NCBI GenBank assembly: GCA_026419775.2 | Contig: JAOPGA020000972.1 | Coordinates: 62,001-126,000 of the forward strand | Length of the DNA stretch: 64,000 nt | Direction: 5' to 3' | Source of the DNA: Acrasis kona | Taxonomy: Eukaryota > Heterolobosea > Eutetramitea > Acrasida > Acrasidae | Part shown: one piece after another, positions 32,262 to 44,800 of the stretch | Layout of the letters: each line of letters begins with the position of its first letter | Numbering within the stretch: position 1 is the stretch's first letter | Position numbers and translations under genes: made by a program | The notes under the pieces: generated by a model | What the model was told of the DNA's origin: nothing | Databases searched by the model: none | What the model saw: the letters and a program-made list of their open reading frames with translations, nothing else

Positions 32262-32611
32262 TTTTATCGTCAGGTTTCAGCGAACATCAGCCAAAAAGAG
32301 GAGGAGCATCTAATAACCGTCAAAGAGCTCTTGTTAAAATAAAAGGGGATCAGCTGTCAATACCAATCGGTGGACATTTAATAGTCCTAACAAAAAGGTA
32401 GCGACTGTCTCTGTGAAGAGTATTAGCCTATACATCATAATTAATGAACTAATCTCTAATAAGAGTTCTAGTGCTTGATATAGGTTGCTTTTTAATTTTT
32501 AAAAAAGCCTTCTTGATTGTGCTTTTGTCGTCCATGTTGATGCTTCTTCGGGCTTGGGTGCAGATTTCAATTACAATATTTAATTGATAGACATTGACAT
32601 CTGAAGCAAGT
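32262..32611. promoter_or_regulatory. Divergent promoter region
   Basis: 350 bp between the C2-RGS gene (minus) and VPS39 (plus). A T/A-rich tract near 32490-32515 is the only visible feature. Confidence 0.4.
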
Positions 32612-35600
32612 ATGAGCGACGCTAAGGTGCCCTTCAGTCAATACTCACTTTTGAGTACTCAAAATGTGCCCATTAAATGTATCCATGCCTTGGACGACTA
32701 TCTTTATATCGGAACATCGAACAAGTATGTCTTACTGTTCGAATTATTATAATGTTAAGAATCATGATGTATAAATTAAAGCCCTTCAATAAAGGAGTAC
32801 ATGTTGACAATGCTCTTGAGATTGAATATACGAAAGAAGCCCATAGTAAAAGTGCAGTTGTTGGGATTCAAACAGATCCTATTCGCAAACTATGCTTCGT
32901 GCATTATGAAGGAGTCAACAAAGTATGAATCATCAAATATCACTACTAACATTGCTTTAGAAAGGCCAACTTGTTATTTATAATTTAGACCTTGAGAATG
33001 GATCTGTACAAAATGGAATCGACGATCTTGCATGCTTTTGCGTCGATCAGAACCAAGAAAATGCAAGACTTGTTGTGATAGCAAACAGAAAAGTCCAAAT
33101 CCACCATTTTGATAAGTATGATGAAGAGGAGGACTTTCAACTAGAGCCAGGTCGTGTGATAAGTATAGTGTCAGATTTACCGTGGACATACGTTATGCTC
33201 ATCAATAATCACTTGATTACCCAAAACAAAAACAACGACACTTACTGTCTCACAAAATTGAAGGTAAAACACATGCCTTTTATAAATTATTAACCAATTT
33301 ATTCAGAGCGGAGAGAAGGATTCTGACCAACATGTTAGTACACCGTATTGGTCATCTTGGAGTGGCAGTAAAACTTGCAAGGTTAGTGTATACATTCTTC
33401 ACCTTTAATTATTGGTAGCTTCCACGTGTTTTATGTATTGATGATAATTCTGCCATGATTCGTCACCGAACACCTAACCACTGGGCACCAACAAATTTTG
33501 ATGGATCCCGATATTACCTTAGCCGAAGTGACAAAATTAATCAAGAGGTTCCTTTCAAATACACCACGCCAGAATTTTCCATGGAACCTAGAGATGTTGC
33601 CATGTGCTTTCCTTTTGTGATGGGAATCTTACCTCACAAGGTAGAAGTGTATAGTTTGTATTTCACAGTCAACCACACCGCCGAAGAGTCAAAATACTAT
33701 TACTGCGCAAATAACGTTCCTGTATGGAGTGATGCCATAGACGCCGAACAATGCTGCGCGAGTTCAAAGAGGTTCTATGTCGTTGATGCGAAGAATAATG
33801 TATTCTACTTCACACCACCAAACACCGATGTTCAGATCAAACAATTACAAACAGAGTTTTACATTCCTCAAGCACAAGATTTATTCTCCAAAAAGTTTGA
33901 AGGAACCAATGAAAGGATCAAGTCACAAAAGCTGTCGGAGATGCAGGATAATGCGGCTTATTCTTATTTATTCAAAGGTTACTTTAAAGAGTCATTTGAG
34001 TACATGTACATGGCAAGAACTACTAGTCATGCTTCAAGAAAGGATGCAAGGCATGTATTGCAGTTCTTTAAGGACTGTTCCATCACTGTGGGTCAATCAA
34101 AGCTGTATCCATTAATTCCTAATGAGTTCTTCTCTGGGTTCGAAAGTAAGTGAGCGCCACTACCTTTTGTACTAACCGTTAGGCGGCAAAAAATCTGCGC
34201 ATGGACCTACTTCCATTCAAGAACGTCTGCAAAATGCCATCAATCGCAACATTTCAAAGAACAAATCGGACATTTCGGACTCTGCATGGGTGAACATTCT
34301 CATTACAAAAGCGATGAACGCTCTCATGGTTTATTTACACAAAGTTCTAGAAGATTTAAGGCAGCAACCAAAAAAATCAGAATCGGAGAATTATCAACAA
34401 GCTTGCATTGAGTATGTGTTAATAGCATTGTACCTTAGAAACGTTTCGGGTAACCCGAACGCATACAACAACATTGAAAAGATCATTGACTCTGATGCAA
34501 ATTGTTTCAACTTTGACACCACATTGAGAGATAAGTTTGTTGTTTTGCTCAAACAAGCCGATTGCTATCGACATGTGGCTTTGCTTATTAAGAGCGCTGG
34601 TCCAAAGAGTTACCTTGCCGCATTGAGCACATTACAAAAACATGTAGATAAAGATTTGTTTTATTCTTTGCATGACGGAATCAAGGACGCCATTGATATT
34701 CTTGTTAAAATTGATGGTAATGATCTAATGACTGATGAAATAAAATTTTACATTTCTTGGGTGATCAATCAGAACCCGACCAAAGCTGTTCGTATTTTTA
34801 CTTGTAAACGGAATATCATGCCTGACAGTTCGAAAGTATTAGATTTCTTGAAAGCATATCCGCTCAGTCTGAAGGACAAATATCTGTGTTATTTGGTCGC
34901 CGAAGAACACGTTACCGATCTTCCCATCCATACTGACTACGTCATGACCTTGATCGAAAATATTTACAAAGTTGATGCCGCAAGGTGAACTGTTCGACGC
35001 CGCCCGTCATACCAAAATTAAAAGTGAACGCCGGTCAACCTCAAGATTTGATTGTAAGCGAATATCGCTTGGCATTGTTGAATCATATCCGTGAAAGTGA
35101 CCACTATGACATCCAGCAAGTCCTACAGCGCCTTCAAGATAGCGTCTTATTTGAAGAACTTGTTGCAATCTATAAACGTTTACATCAGCACAGGCATGCA
35201 CTAGAAACAATAATGTTTGATATCATGGATCCAGATCTTGCAATCGAATATTGTGATTCTGTCTACTTGCAAGATTACCGTCGCAGCAACGATGACAAAG
35301 CGTACCTATCCTCTTATGCGTCTTCTGATGCTAACTATAACCCATATCTTGTTACCTTGGTGGAGATTTGTGTAAAGCCTACAAAGACAAGATCTCCCGA
35401 ACTCATGCAGTATAGCTCCTCTTTCATGAAGAATCTTCTAGATTCCAGATCGAGCGATATCGACCCAATTGAAGTGCTAAGAGCGTTGCCCGATGATGTC
35501 AATGCTTCTGCTCTGGAGGGATTCCTTGAGCAAAGCATACAATTCACACATCACAGAGAACGCACAAGTAAAATAAAAGATCGCTTGTCTCGCAATGCAA

Positions 35601-35845
35601 ATATGCAAGTCAAGGCGAAACATCTCAAGGCCACCACTCGCAAAGTGGAAGTATACGCACATACTGTTTGTCCAGTGTGCGACCAAACAATTGAGAACGC
35701 AGTCTTTGCAGTCTTCCCAGACATGAGTATTGTACACTACAGGTGCCTGACCAGTGCAAACAACAAGAGGGACAAGATGATGAAGAGCACATCTGTCCAT
35801 CCAAAGACCCTACTGAACTTTGATCGCTTCCCAGTTGATTTTTAA
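32612..35845 (+). CDS. VPS39/Vam6-like HOPS subunit
   Basis: Exons 32612-32724, 32760-32922, 32961-33263, 33307-33381, 33419-34145, 34183-34984 and about 35059-35845. Introns are 35, 38, 43, 37, 37 and probably 74 nt, giving about 989 residues. The N-terminal CNH beta-propeller begins IKCIHALDDYLYIGTSN and continues through RKVQIHHF and VLCIDDN. The middle is a clathrin-type helical repeat solenoid. The C-terminal zinc motif VCPVCDQTIENAVFAVFP..IVHYRCL matches the VPS39 ending. It tethers late endosome and vacuole/lysosome membranes as part of HOPS and engages Rab7/Ypt7. The junction at 34984 is unclear: the sixth intron is unusually long and a frameshift is an alternative. Confidence 0.85.
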
Positions 35846-35887
35846 ATAAACATATGATTGCTACAACAAATTTATGTGTACAAGTTG

Positions 35888-38403
35888 TTACATGTTCTGT
35901 GCCATCTCCTCCTTCAAGAAAACCTCCAGTTCGTTCTCGTATTGTATTCTCATTTCGTTCACTACAGATATCGCCGCTGCTTGACGAACAGCCATTTGAA
36001 TCACGCACGCAGCATCTGATTGTTCAATTTGTTCGTGTTGACTTTTTTCTTGTTGTGTTTTTACTCTCATGAACCTGTGCCTAGCAATGAAATATTGCAC
36101 TGCACCCTGAATAATACGAGACTGTTCCTCTTCCTTCTCTTTGATCTGTTGTGATTTCTCTTCTGATTCTTCACTTATGGACGTGACCAACATGTTCAAT
36201 GAGCTCAATTGCTTCTTGAAGACACGGTTTTGATCTTGTTTTTTTCTTGCTACATGATCCCTCATTGCTTTTTGTATTTTTCTCGCTGCTTCATCCCTCT
36301 CTAGATCGACTTTGTTTTGGTCGTTTTCGGTTTCAGTTTCAGTTTCGTCCATGAATGTGTCATCGGGATTGTTGGTTTCTTCGACGGAGGGCTCTGGAAT
36401 GTGTTGATCTGATTCTTTTGGCTGCTCCTGCTCTACTTGTTCATCATCTTCAAAGTCGTCAAATTGATTCAACTCCTCGTCTTCAACTTGTGGCGTTGGC
36501 TGGCTTAGATTCTGCTGATCTCCTTCCAGAGCTGGCTCTGCTTCTGTTTCATCTAATGCTGAGTCGCTAGAAGGTGTTTCTTGTTGATTTTCATTCTCCT
36601 CAATCTGTTTGTCTCCTTTGTCTAATAGTTCAAAGTCATCTTGCACAACGTTTGATAGTTCGAGTTTTAACTTTTCCGCCAAATTATGTTTCTCTTCTTG
36701 TTTTTGTTTTTCTATCAATTCCTCCTCTTGCTTTTGTTTCTCTCTGAGTTCTTCCTCTTGTTGTAATCTTTGTTTATCCGCTGCTATTCTAGTTTTCTCT
36801 TGTTGCTTTGCTTCAAGCTTCTTGTAAAACAGTTTGCTTACGAACACTCTATACCCAGATTGTATGACTAACGCAGACTTTGACCTCTTCTCAGTAATGT
36901 TCCTCTCCGTTATTAACATCCTTTGTGTGTTTAATCTAACAATGAAACCTCTGTATACAGATTGAATGATGATGGCAGTATTAATCTTTTGTTTTTGTGC
37001 TTTGGGATTATATTTTCTGACGGGCCTTGACGGCAATTCTGTACTGGATCGCGCCCTATCATCTTTCTCCTCGTATATTACTATTTCTGCGGCCAGTATC
37101 CTAGATTTGAATTGATCATCCTTGCTTTCATCCTCTAATACATTAAAAGAAAAAGTTACGTATGGCATACGTCTAAGAATGGGTGGTAATTGCTTGCCAG
37201 TTTTGTCTGTTTTCAAGATTACTGCTTTCCTCGTAATGGCTTTCGGTATAGCTATATTATTCTGGTCAAAATCATTCTTGTCCACAAGAAAAGGATTTTT
37301 AACCAAACTCTTGAACCCAAGAACTTCTTGAGAATCATGTTTAAGTATTCTTTGAGTGTCGCTTTGAATTTTGAGTAGGTAACTACATCCGTTCCACATG
37401 TACGGTTTGCGGTGGTTGTGATACTTCTAATGAAAATTAACATTAAATCAAGGTATTATCATACCCTCCATCTGACTATCGCTTCTACGACCTCCAATGT
37501 CACATATCTTATACTTGATACTACACTCCTAATGTCCTTAATCAGAAGTTGCCCTTTGGAAGGATACGCCTCCTTCAGTTGCCCAACTAGAGAAGATAAT
37601 GTGTCAACCAGCTCTTCTCTAGAGCTAACTAGGTTTGAAACATCATCAGCAACTTGTTTTCTTTGTTTGATTCTTAGGAGCTGATGAAACGTGTGAATTA
37701 ACTTTGTATTAACGAAAAGTACCTCTTGGTAAACCATCGTATAGTTCTCCTTAGTGTGTTCATGCATGTATATAGACTCAAAGTTTGAAGTTTCTGACTT
37801 TGGAACTTCAAGCTCCTCCCATAGAGACCTTAGTTTTTCGCACTTTTTGAAGAATTGTTCTTCCTTCTTTTTGGCCCCAGGAGGCTCTTGACGTCTGTAG
37901 ATAGCTGTAGTGGGCTGCATTGGAGGTAATAGCTTTCTCTTCTTTGGGCTATCACTCTTTTTCTTTGGTGTCAAAATTGTTGGCATTACTTTTGGAGCTT
38001 GGAAAACTGGTAATGTTGGAATTTCATTCAATAACTTTTTGTACACTCTTTTAAATGAATTTGTCTGAACAAATCCCAACGCATGTTTATCTTCTAAAAC
38101 GTTGTATTGAGGCATTGGCTCTAGAAAAAATCTGGTGTCCCATGTGTTCTCTCTTGCATTTGCGCCACTTTGGCTAAGACTGTAATTTGTTATGATTGGG
38201 TTGAAGATGTAAATTTACAGTGTCCTTGAGTTGATGTCTATGTTCTTGCTTCTATGTATCGCATTGGGAGGAGCTGTTTTGGCTGCATAGTTATACCTCT
38301 ATTTGTTGTTCATCATACCTTTACCATTAGCCATTCTCAAAATCGGGTTGTGCGCGTCAGCGTCAAAATCACCGACCCTGTGGAATAATGGGTCACTGCT
38401 CAT
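35888..38403 (-). CDS. Five-IQ-motif coiled-coil protein, 800 residues
   Basis: Exons 38403-38319, 38282-38219, 38179-37465 and 37426-35888 with introns of 36, 39 and 38 nt. The N-terminus is MSSDPLFHRVGDFD. The C-terminal half has five IQ motifs: IIIQSVYRGFIVRL, LVIQSGYRVFVSKL, RKIQKAMRDHVARK, RIIQGAVQYFIARH and CVIQMAVRQAAA. The first two and last three are separated by about 200 residues of Glu/Gln-rich coiled coil. It should bind calmodulin or calmodulin-like proteins. Many axonemal and cytoskeletal scaffolds look like this, but I cannot name an orthologue. The two tiny 5' exons were found by extending the open frame upstream of the ATG at 38115. Confidence 0.82.
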
Positions 38404-38970
38404 AATTCATCTACTTCAGTTTGTACTGTAGTTTTATCGAATGTTGTAAGGTAGGGTTACAATTTAAAAACGACAATTTATCGGGGAATTATTTATTATG
38501 GTCTTTGCGGAGAGTTTAGGTCTTATACTTACACAATCTACATCCAACAGGTGGAGAATCTAACCTATTAGCGTCGTCAGGTGTTGTAGTTACCGGGTTT
38601 TGAAGCATCTTTGTGTACGCAACAAGATGTGAGATCATGCAGCAAGATGCTACACTACACATTGCCATTCCAACTTAACATAGCAAACATCATGTACGTG
38701 CTTTCAATAGAAACACGACAGAATAAATTTTTTTCAACACGTTGAACAACCAATGCCCTAAAAGCACAAAGAAGTTAAGACGGGTTATCCCGTCGTGTGT
38801 ATTACACCGTATTTTTCTTCTTGAAGGAAGTCCTTGAAATACCTTTAATAAACTTCTTTCTTCAACAATCCATTAGTTTCTAATTCATCATCGTTGATGT
38901 ATACATAAATAACTTGTAACGTTCAGAATACATCAATTTGTGATATCAAAATCAAAACCCAAACGTTCTA
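38404..38970. other. Divergent intergenic region
   Basis: 567 bp between the IQ-protein gene (minus) and the 2-oxoadipate dehydrogenase gene (plus). It is AT-rich, with no open frame of note, RNA gene or repeat. Confidence 0.5.
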
Positions 38971-41846
38971 ATGAGGAGGCTAGTGGCAGTCAAGAGCGCA
39001 AAACGGATTGTAGGATCCAGATACTTTTCAACCAATATTTCTCTACTTCAAAATAGTGGTAGAGATGACTACACCTGTCGCGTGAATAGTTTAGTCCGCG
39101 CATATCGTCAGTACGGACACATGGAGGCGAGTTTAGATCCCCTTGAAATTGATGTTCCAAAGAGGTAAATTGAATTGTGCACCCTTCATTCTCACCCTTA
39201 AGAAACACAACTGAACTGAAAATTGGACATTATGATCTGAGCGATAAGGATCTAAGCAAGCAAGTAAACATTGAAAACATTTTCCACATTGGCGAAGCTT
39301 CAAGGCCAAAAAAAGTGGCTGAGCTGAGCGAGATCGTAGATCAATTAAAAGCAGTATACTGTGGAAACATAGCGGCTCAATTTACACACATGGAGGTATG
39401 TAGTCCTCCACATTTATCATATTAACATGAAAATTTTAGAATCAAAAAGAAATCAACTGGCTTGGGAAGAAATTGGAAGCTTCAGCTAACGTCAAGTTGA
39501 CGGACGAGGAATTGAAGAGGTTCCATCGTCTAATCGTTGAGTCCGAAGCCTTTGACCACTTTATGGCCAAAAAGGTATTTCATTCGAATCATACCTTCTC
39601 ACACACATGTCTCTAGTTCCCAACCGTCAAGCGTTACGGATTAGAAGGCACGGAGACCATGATCCCCGCGATGGACATTATATTAAGGAAACTTGAACAA
39701 GATGGCACCACCGATCTCGTACTTGGCATGCCACATCGTGGAAGGTTGAATCTACTCGTTGGATTACTCAAATACCCACCAAGAGCTTTATTCCACAAGA
39801 TGAAAGGTACTGAGTGATTTCATTCGTTCCCACTCACATGGTGTCATGTAGGTAATTCTGAAATTCCAGAAGAATTGTTCGGAATAGGAGACGTACTGAG
39901 TCACATTGGAATCTCCACCAAACTACCAGGAACAAACATGAACATTTCGCTGCTCAACAATCCGTCCCATCTCGAAGCGATCAACCCAGTAGCGTTAGGC
40001 AAAACACGAAACAAGATTGACAAGGGCCGCAACGCATCATGCGTACAGATGCACGGAGATGCTGCCTTCATCGGTCAGGGCATCGTCGCAGAGACTTTGT
40101 GCCTGTCCAAACTGCCTCACTTCCAAACGGGCGGCACCATTCACATTGTGCTGGATAACCAATTGGGATTCACCACGCCATCTCTGCACTCCAGATCCAC
40201 GCGTTACAGCGGAGACGTAGGAAAGATGACCAACGCGCCCATCCTGTCGGTCAATGCAGAAAAGATTCACGACGTGTCTCGCGTCATGACCATCGCCACC
40301 GAATACAAGAACAAGTTCAAGAAGGACGTGATCGTGGAAATCAAGGGTTATCGTAGGCACGGACACAACGAACTGGACGAACCAGCGTTCACCCAACCCA
40401 AAATGTACAAGGCGATTCGATCGAGAGAAACATTCCCAAAAACATTAACGCAAACATTAATCTCGCAGGGCGTCATCGCCCAACACGACAGCGATCGCAT
40501 CAAATCGCAAAGAGAAGAAGAATTGGAATCAGAGTTCAAGTTCATATCCGACTACAAACCAGAGAAGGTTTATTTCCTAGGCGATTGGGAACGCGTGAAA
40601 CAAGCCAGCGATTTTAGCATTCTTCAAATTCCAAAAACTGGAGTGGACGTCGCCACCATGAAACAAATCATCGAGCACAGCGTCCGACTGCCGCAGGGAT
40701 TCAACGTTCATCCTCGATTAGAAAAGTATCACGTTCAATCGCGATTGAAATCGTGCGATCGCCAAGTGGTGGATTGGTCCGCTGCAGAGACGCTTGCATT
40801 CGGCACTCTATTGTGCGAGGGATACAACGTGAGATTATCCGGTCAGGATGTGGCCAGGGGCACGTTCAGCCATCGTCATTTGGAATTCGTGGATCAGGTG
40901 AACGAAGATAAATACGTCCCGCTGCAACATTTACCAAAAAAGAATGCAAAATTAGAAATCGTCACTTCTAATCTGAGCGAATTCGCAGTGATGGGATTCG
41001 AATACGGATATTCCATCAACGATCCCAACAACATGGTGATATGGGAGGCTCAATTTGGCGATTTCAACAATGGCGCACAAATCATGATTGATCAATTCAT
41101 CGCGAGCGGAGAGGACAAGTGGTGCCTGAGCACCGGCATCACCTTGTTGTTGCCGCATGGAATGGATGGCGCTGGACCCGAACACTCCAGCGGAAGGTTG
41201 GAGAGGTTCTTACAAATGTGCGACAGCGACATCAACACCGACGACGTGATCGAGAAGAGAGTCAACATGTGCGTGATCAATCCGTCCACGCCTGCCAATT
41301 ACTTCCATGCGTTGAGAAGACAAATGCATCGCAAATTCAGGAAGCCATTGATCGTGATGAGTCCCAAACAATTGTTGAGGTTGTCCAATTGTGTGAGCGA
41401 TTTGAGCGAGATGGCCACCGGCACTAGCTTCAAGACGGTGCTGCCCGATGTGGTGGACCCGTCCAAATCCATGCGCAAGATTATATTCTGCAGCGGAAAG
41501 ATTTTTCTACGACTTGATCGCACTGAGGAAGGACAAGGGATTGGAGGAATCGTTTGCAATCGTTCGATTGGAGCAATTGAGTCCGTTCCCGTTCGAAATG
41601 TTGATGGAGCAATTGGATCGTTATGTTGATTGTGGTGTGAAAGAGTGGACGTGGTGCCAGGAGGAGCACGAGAATCAAGGTGCCTATGTTCACGTGAAGC
41701 CTAGATTGGAGAGATTGATGAACAAGTACAACATCAAGACTGGATTGAGATATGTGGGAAGGAGAGCATTGTCCACCAGTGCCGTGGGCATTAAAAAGTT
41801 ACACGAAGCAGAAGTCAAGAGTATTTTTGATAAGGTATTCGAATAA
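38971..41846 (+). CDS. DHTKD1-type 2-oxoadipate/2-oxoglutarate dehydrogenase E1, one frameshift in the sequence
   Basis: Exons 38971-39164, 39203-39395, 39440-39574, 39617-39806 and 39852-41846 with introns of 38, 44, 42 and 45 nt; about 900 residues. The N-terminus is a basic mitochondrial presequence. Conserved blocks: YRQYGHMEASLDPL, IVESEAFDHFMAKKFPTVKRYG, LVLGMPHRGRLNLLVGLL, MHGDAAFIGQGIVAET with DNQLGFTT (thiamine diphosphate motif), GHNELDEPAFTQP, DVARGTFSHRHLEF, LLPHGMDGAGPEHSSGRLERF. The C-terminus STSAVGIKKLHEAE and the spacing favour DHTKD1 (lysine/tryptophan breakdown) over classical OGDH. At a T5 run at about 41506-41510 the frame shifts; one T fewer restores the family sequence (FYDLIALRKDKG). 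AATAAA overlaps the stop. Confidence 0.92.
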
Positions 41847-41852
41847 AATGAT

Positions 41853-44800
41853 TTAATAACTACCGTTGGCTCTGTATTGAACGTGTTTCATGTTATCCAA
41901 TTCTTGATCGCTCACGTCCAAATCTCTCAATCGATCGTCGATCAATTGATTCTTCATGGGCCAATTCGCCGTGAATCTCTTGGTCAAGTCATCGCAACAA
42001 GTCATTCGAATTCTCTCTGGCGTGGCAGGCGAATCCAAACAAAAGTATTCGTTCACGCCGTGATCTCTTCTGGCAGCTTGAATGGCGTGCTTGATTCCAT
42101 AAAACACGGTGCATCCCAAGAACAATGGAGGCTCTCCGATGGCCTTGCTCCTATAAACGGCGAGAGCATTGGGTGCATTCTTCAACAAGTGAACATTGAA
42201 TTCGACGGGCACGTCGTTGAAGCTAGGAATCTTGTACGCACCGGGTCCTCTAGTAAAGTAGTGACCGGGTCTCACCCACTTGTGATCGGCATCGCCCCAT
42301 ATCAGCTCCTCTATCGTGAACAATCCTACGCCCTGCGTGAATGCTCCCTCGATCTGTCCGATATCGATGGCTGGATTGATGCTGTCGCCCACGTCCATCA
42401 CGATATCCGTCCTCAATATATTAAAATCGCCAGTCAGCGTGTCGATTTCAATCTCGCTGCACGCAGTTCCGTACGTGTAATAGCTGAACGGAGTTCCTCT
42501 TCCCTTGTCCCAGTTCAAGTGCAAATCCGGCGTCTTGTAGAATCCTTGTGCCGATAGATTCACCGTGTAGTGATAAGCAGCGTCGATCAATTCTTCCCAC
42601 GATGCATAATTTACGTTGCGAGAGGATTGGAAACGATCCAATCTTGATTTCAATTGTTCGCATGCATTCTGGACGGCCATTCCGTACAAATCGCTCCCGA
42701 CGCTAGCAGCCGTCGCGCTCGTGTTGGGCACCTTGTCGGTGGACGTCTCTGCGATGAACACCTTGTGCAGCGGGACGCCCAACACGCTGGCTGCCACTTG
42801 TGCCACTTTGGTGTGAAGACCTTGTCCCATCTCCACTCCTCCATGGCTCACCAGCACGGTTCCATCCGAGTGATAAATGTGCACGAGAGCACCTCCTTGG
42901 TTGAGGAAACTAGCGGTGAAGCTGATTCCAAATTTGGTGGGCACCATGCACATGGCCTTCTTCTTGAATCGATTGGAAGAATTGTATTGTTGGATGGATT
43001 CCATTCTGTTTTGATGATCGCTCTTGATCATGATCTGATCCCACAGGCGATGCAATCGTTCGTAATCCACGATCTGACCGTATGGCGTGAAGTGGTTGGA
43101 TTCGTCGTATAGATTGGCCCTTCGTAACGCGATGGGATCTACGTCTAATGCGAAGCTCATGTGTTCGATGATGTGTTCCATGGCCATCATTCCCTGCGGT
43201 CCGCCGAATCCTCTGAATGCAGTGTGAGATGGCAGGTTGGTCAGGCACACCTTGCCGATCACGTCGACGTTGGGCACGTGATAACAATTGTCGAACGACA
43301 ATATGGATCGATCCATGACCGATTGTGATAGGTCCAAACTGAATCCTGCATTGCTGTACATTGTGACTTGGATGGCGAAAATCTTCTTGTCCTTCTTGTT
43401 GATTAGCGACCTGTACTTGGTCATGAACGGATGACGTTGGCCGCTCATTCCCATGTCCACATCTCTGTCCAACACCAGACGAACGGGTTGATTCAAACGT
43501 CTCGCACAGACGCTCGCTGCTGCTGCGTATAACATTCCTCTGGTCTCCTTTCCTCCGAATCCACCTCCGATGCGTTTGGCCTTGCACACAATCTTATGGG
43601 TGGGAACGTTGGTGACCTCGCTCACGCAACATTGAGTGTGCGTCAGTGCTTGCGTGGAACTAATCACCGTCAATTCGTCTTGTTCTCCAGGAATCACCAA
43701 ACATGCATGTCCCTCCAGGTAGAAATGTTCTTGACCTCCCATGAAGAAATCACCTTCCACCAACACATGATCGGGATCGTTTGTGTATTTTGTAAATAAT
43801 TCATCCATGGTTGTAACGTCTGGTTGAGCGAAACGTGTCACGTGGTGATTGTCGCCTTGATAGGACGAATGTTCAATGGCATCCTTGATGCTCAAAATGA
43901 CCGGAGATAACTCTTCGTATTCGATGCGAATCAATTTCACACATTGGCGTGCGATTCGTAAGCTCGTCGCGCACACGACTCCAATGATTTGTCCGACGCT
44001 CGTGCATTTATCGGTCACGAATAAATCCTCGTCGTGAATGATTGCTCCCACTCTGTTGCTTCCTCCGAGTGCTTCCACATCGGTGTGATCTGCATAGTAG
44101 ACGAATCCAGGTATGGTCTTGGCTACGCTAATGTCAACGTTCGTGACCTTTGCATGAGGTTTTTGAGATAGTACGAAACACGCGTGAACTTCGTTGGATT
44201 GTTTGGGAACGTCGTCCAAGTACTTGGCCTCTCCTGTGACCTGTAAATGAGCGCTCATGTGCTTTTCGTCCTTTCCGACGCTTGTTCCTCTAATGTTGGT
44301 CTTGTCCCAATCCTGCGTTCCTGTTGGATAGGTTCGATGCAGCGGCGTGATGGCGCTGGTGTCGACTTGTTTTTGATGATGTGGATCAATGATGGTTTCG
44401 AACTTTAGGTACTGGAAGAATTTGAAGAAGAATGATAACGTGAGGGATCGTCGATATTCAATCATGCCACCGGGTGCTTCTTGTGAGAGCGGTAGGTCTT
44501 GTATCAGGAATGGAATTGCTTGTTGGAATGTGTCGTCGGTTAGTGGTTTGTTGCGTAGGAAATCTTGCGTGCGCTTGGCGCTGATGGTACATACTGCCAT
44601 GCCTCCGAAGGCCATGTGGAACGACTCGATCATGGTTTGAGAGTCGACTGTGGTTAGGACTGCCTTCATTCCTGCATTGACGATGGCAATGTCATCTTCT
44701 CTGCGTCTGGCTTGCTTGTATGGTCTGGCGAATTCCATGGCTGATTGTGTTTTTGGAATGAAGAGCGAGTGAAGAATCTCACGATGAGGATCGACGGCTA

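Noticed and set aside
43000-43600. Alternative minus-strand frame of 225 codons rich in Arg/His/Gln
   Set aside because: It overlaps the certain XDH coding frame and has shadow-frame composition.
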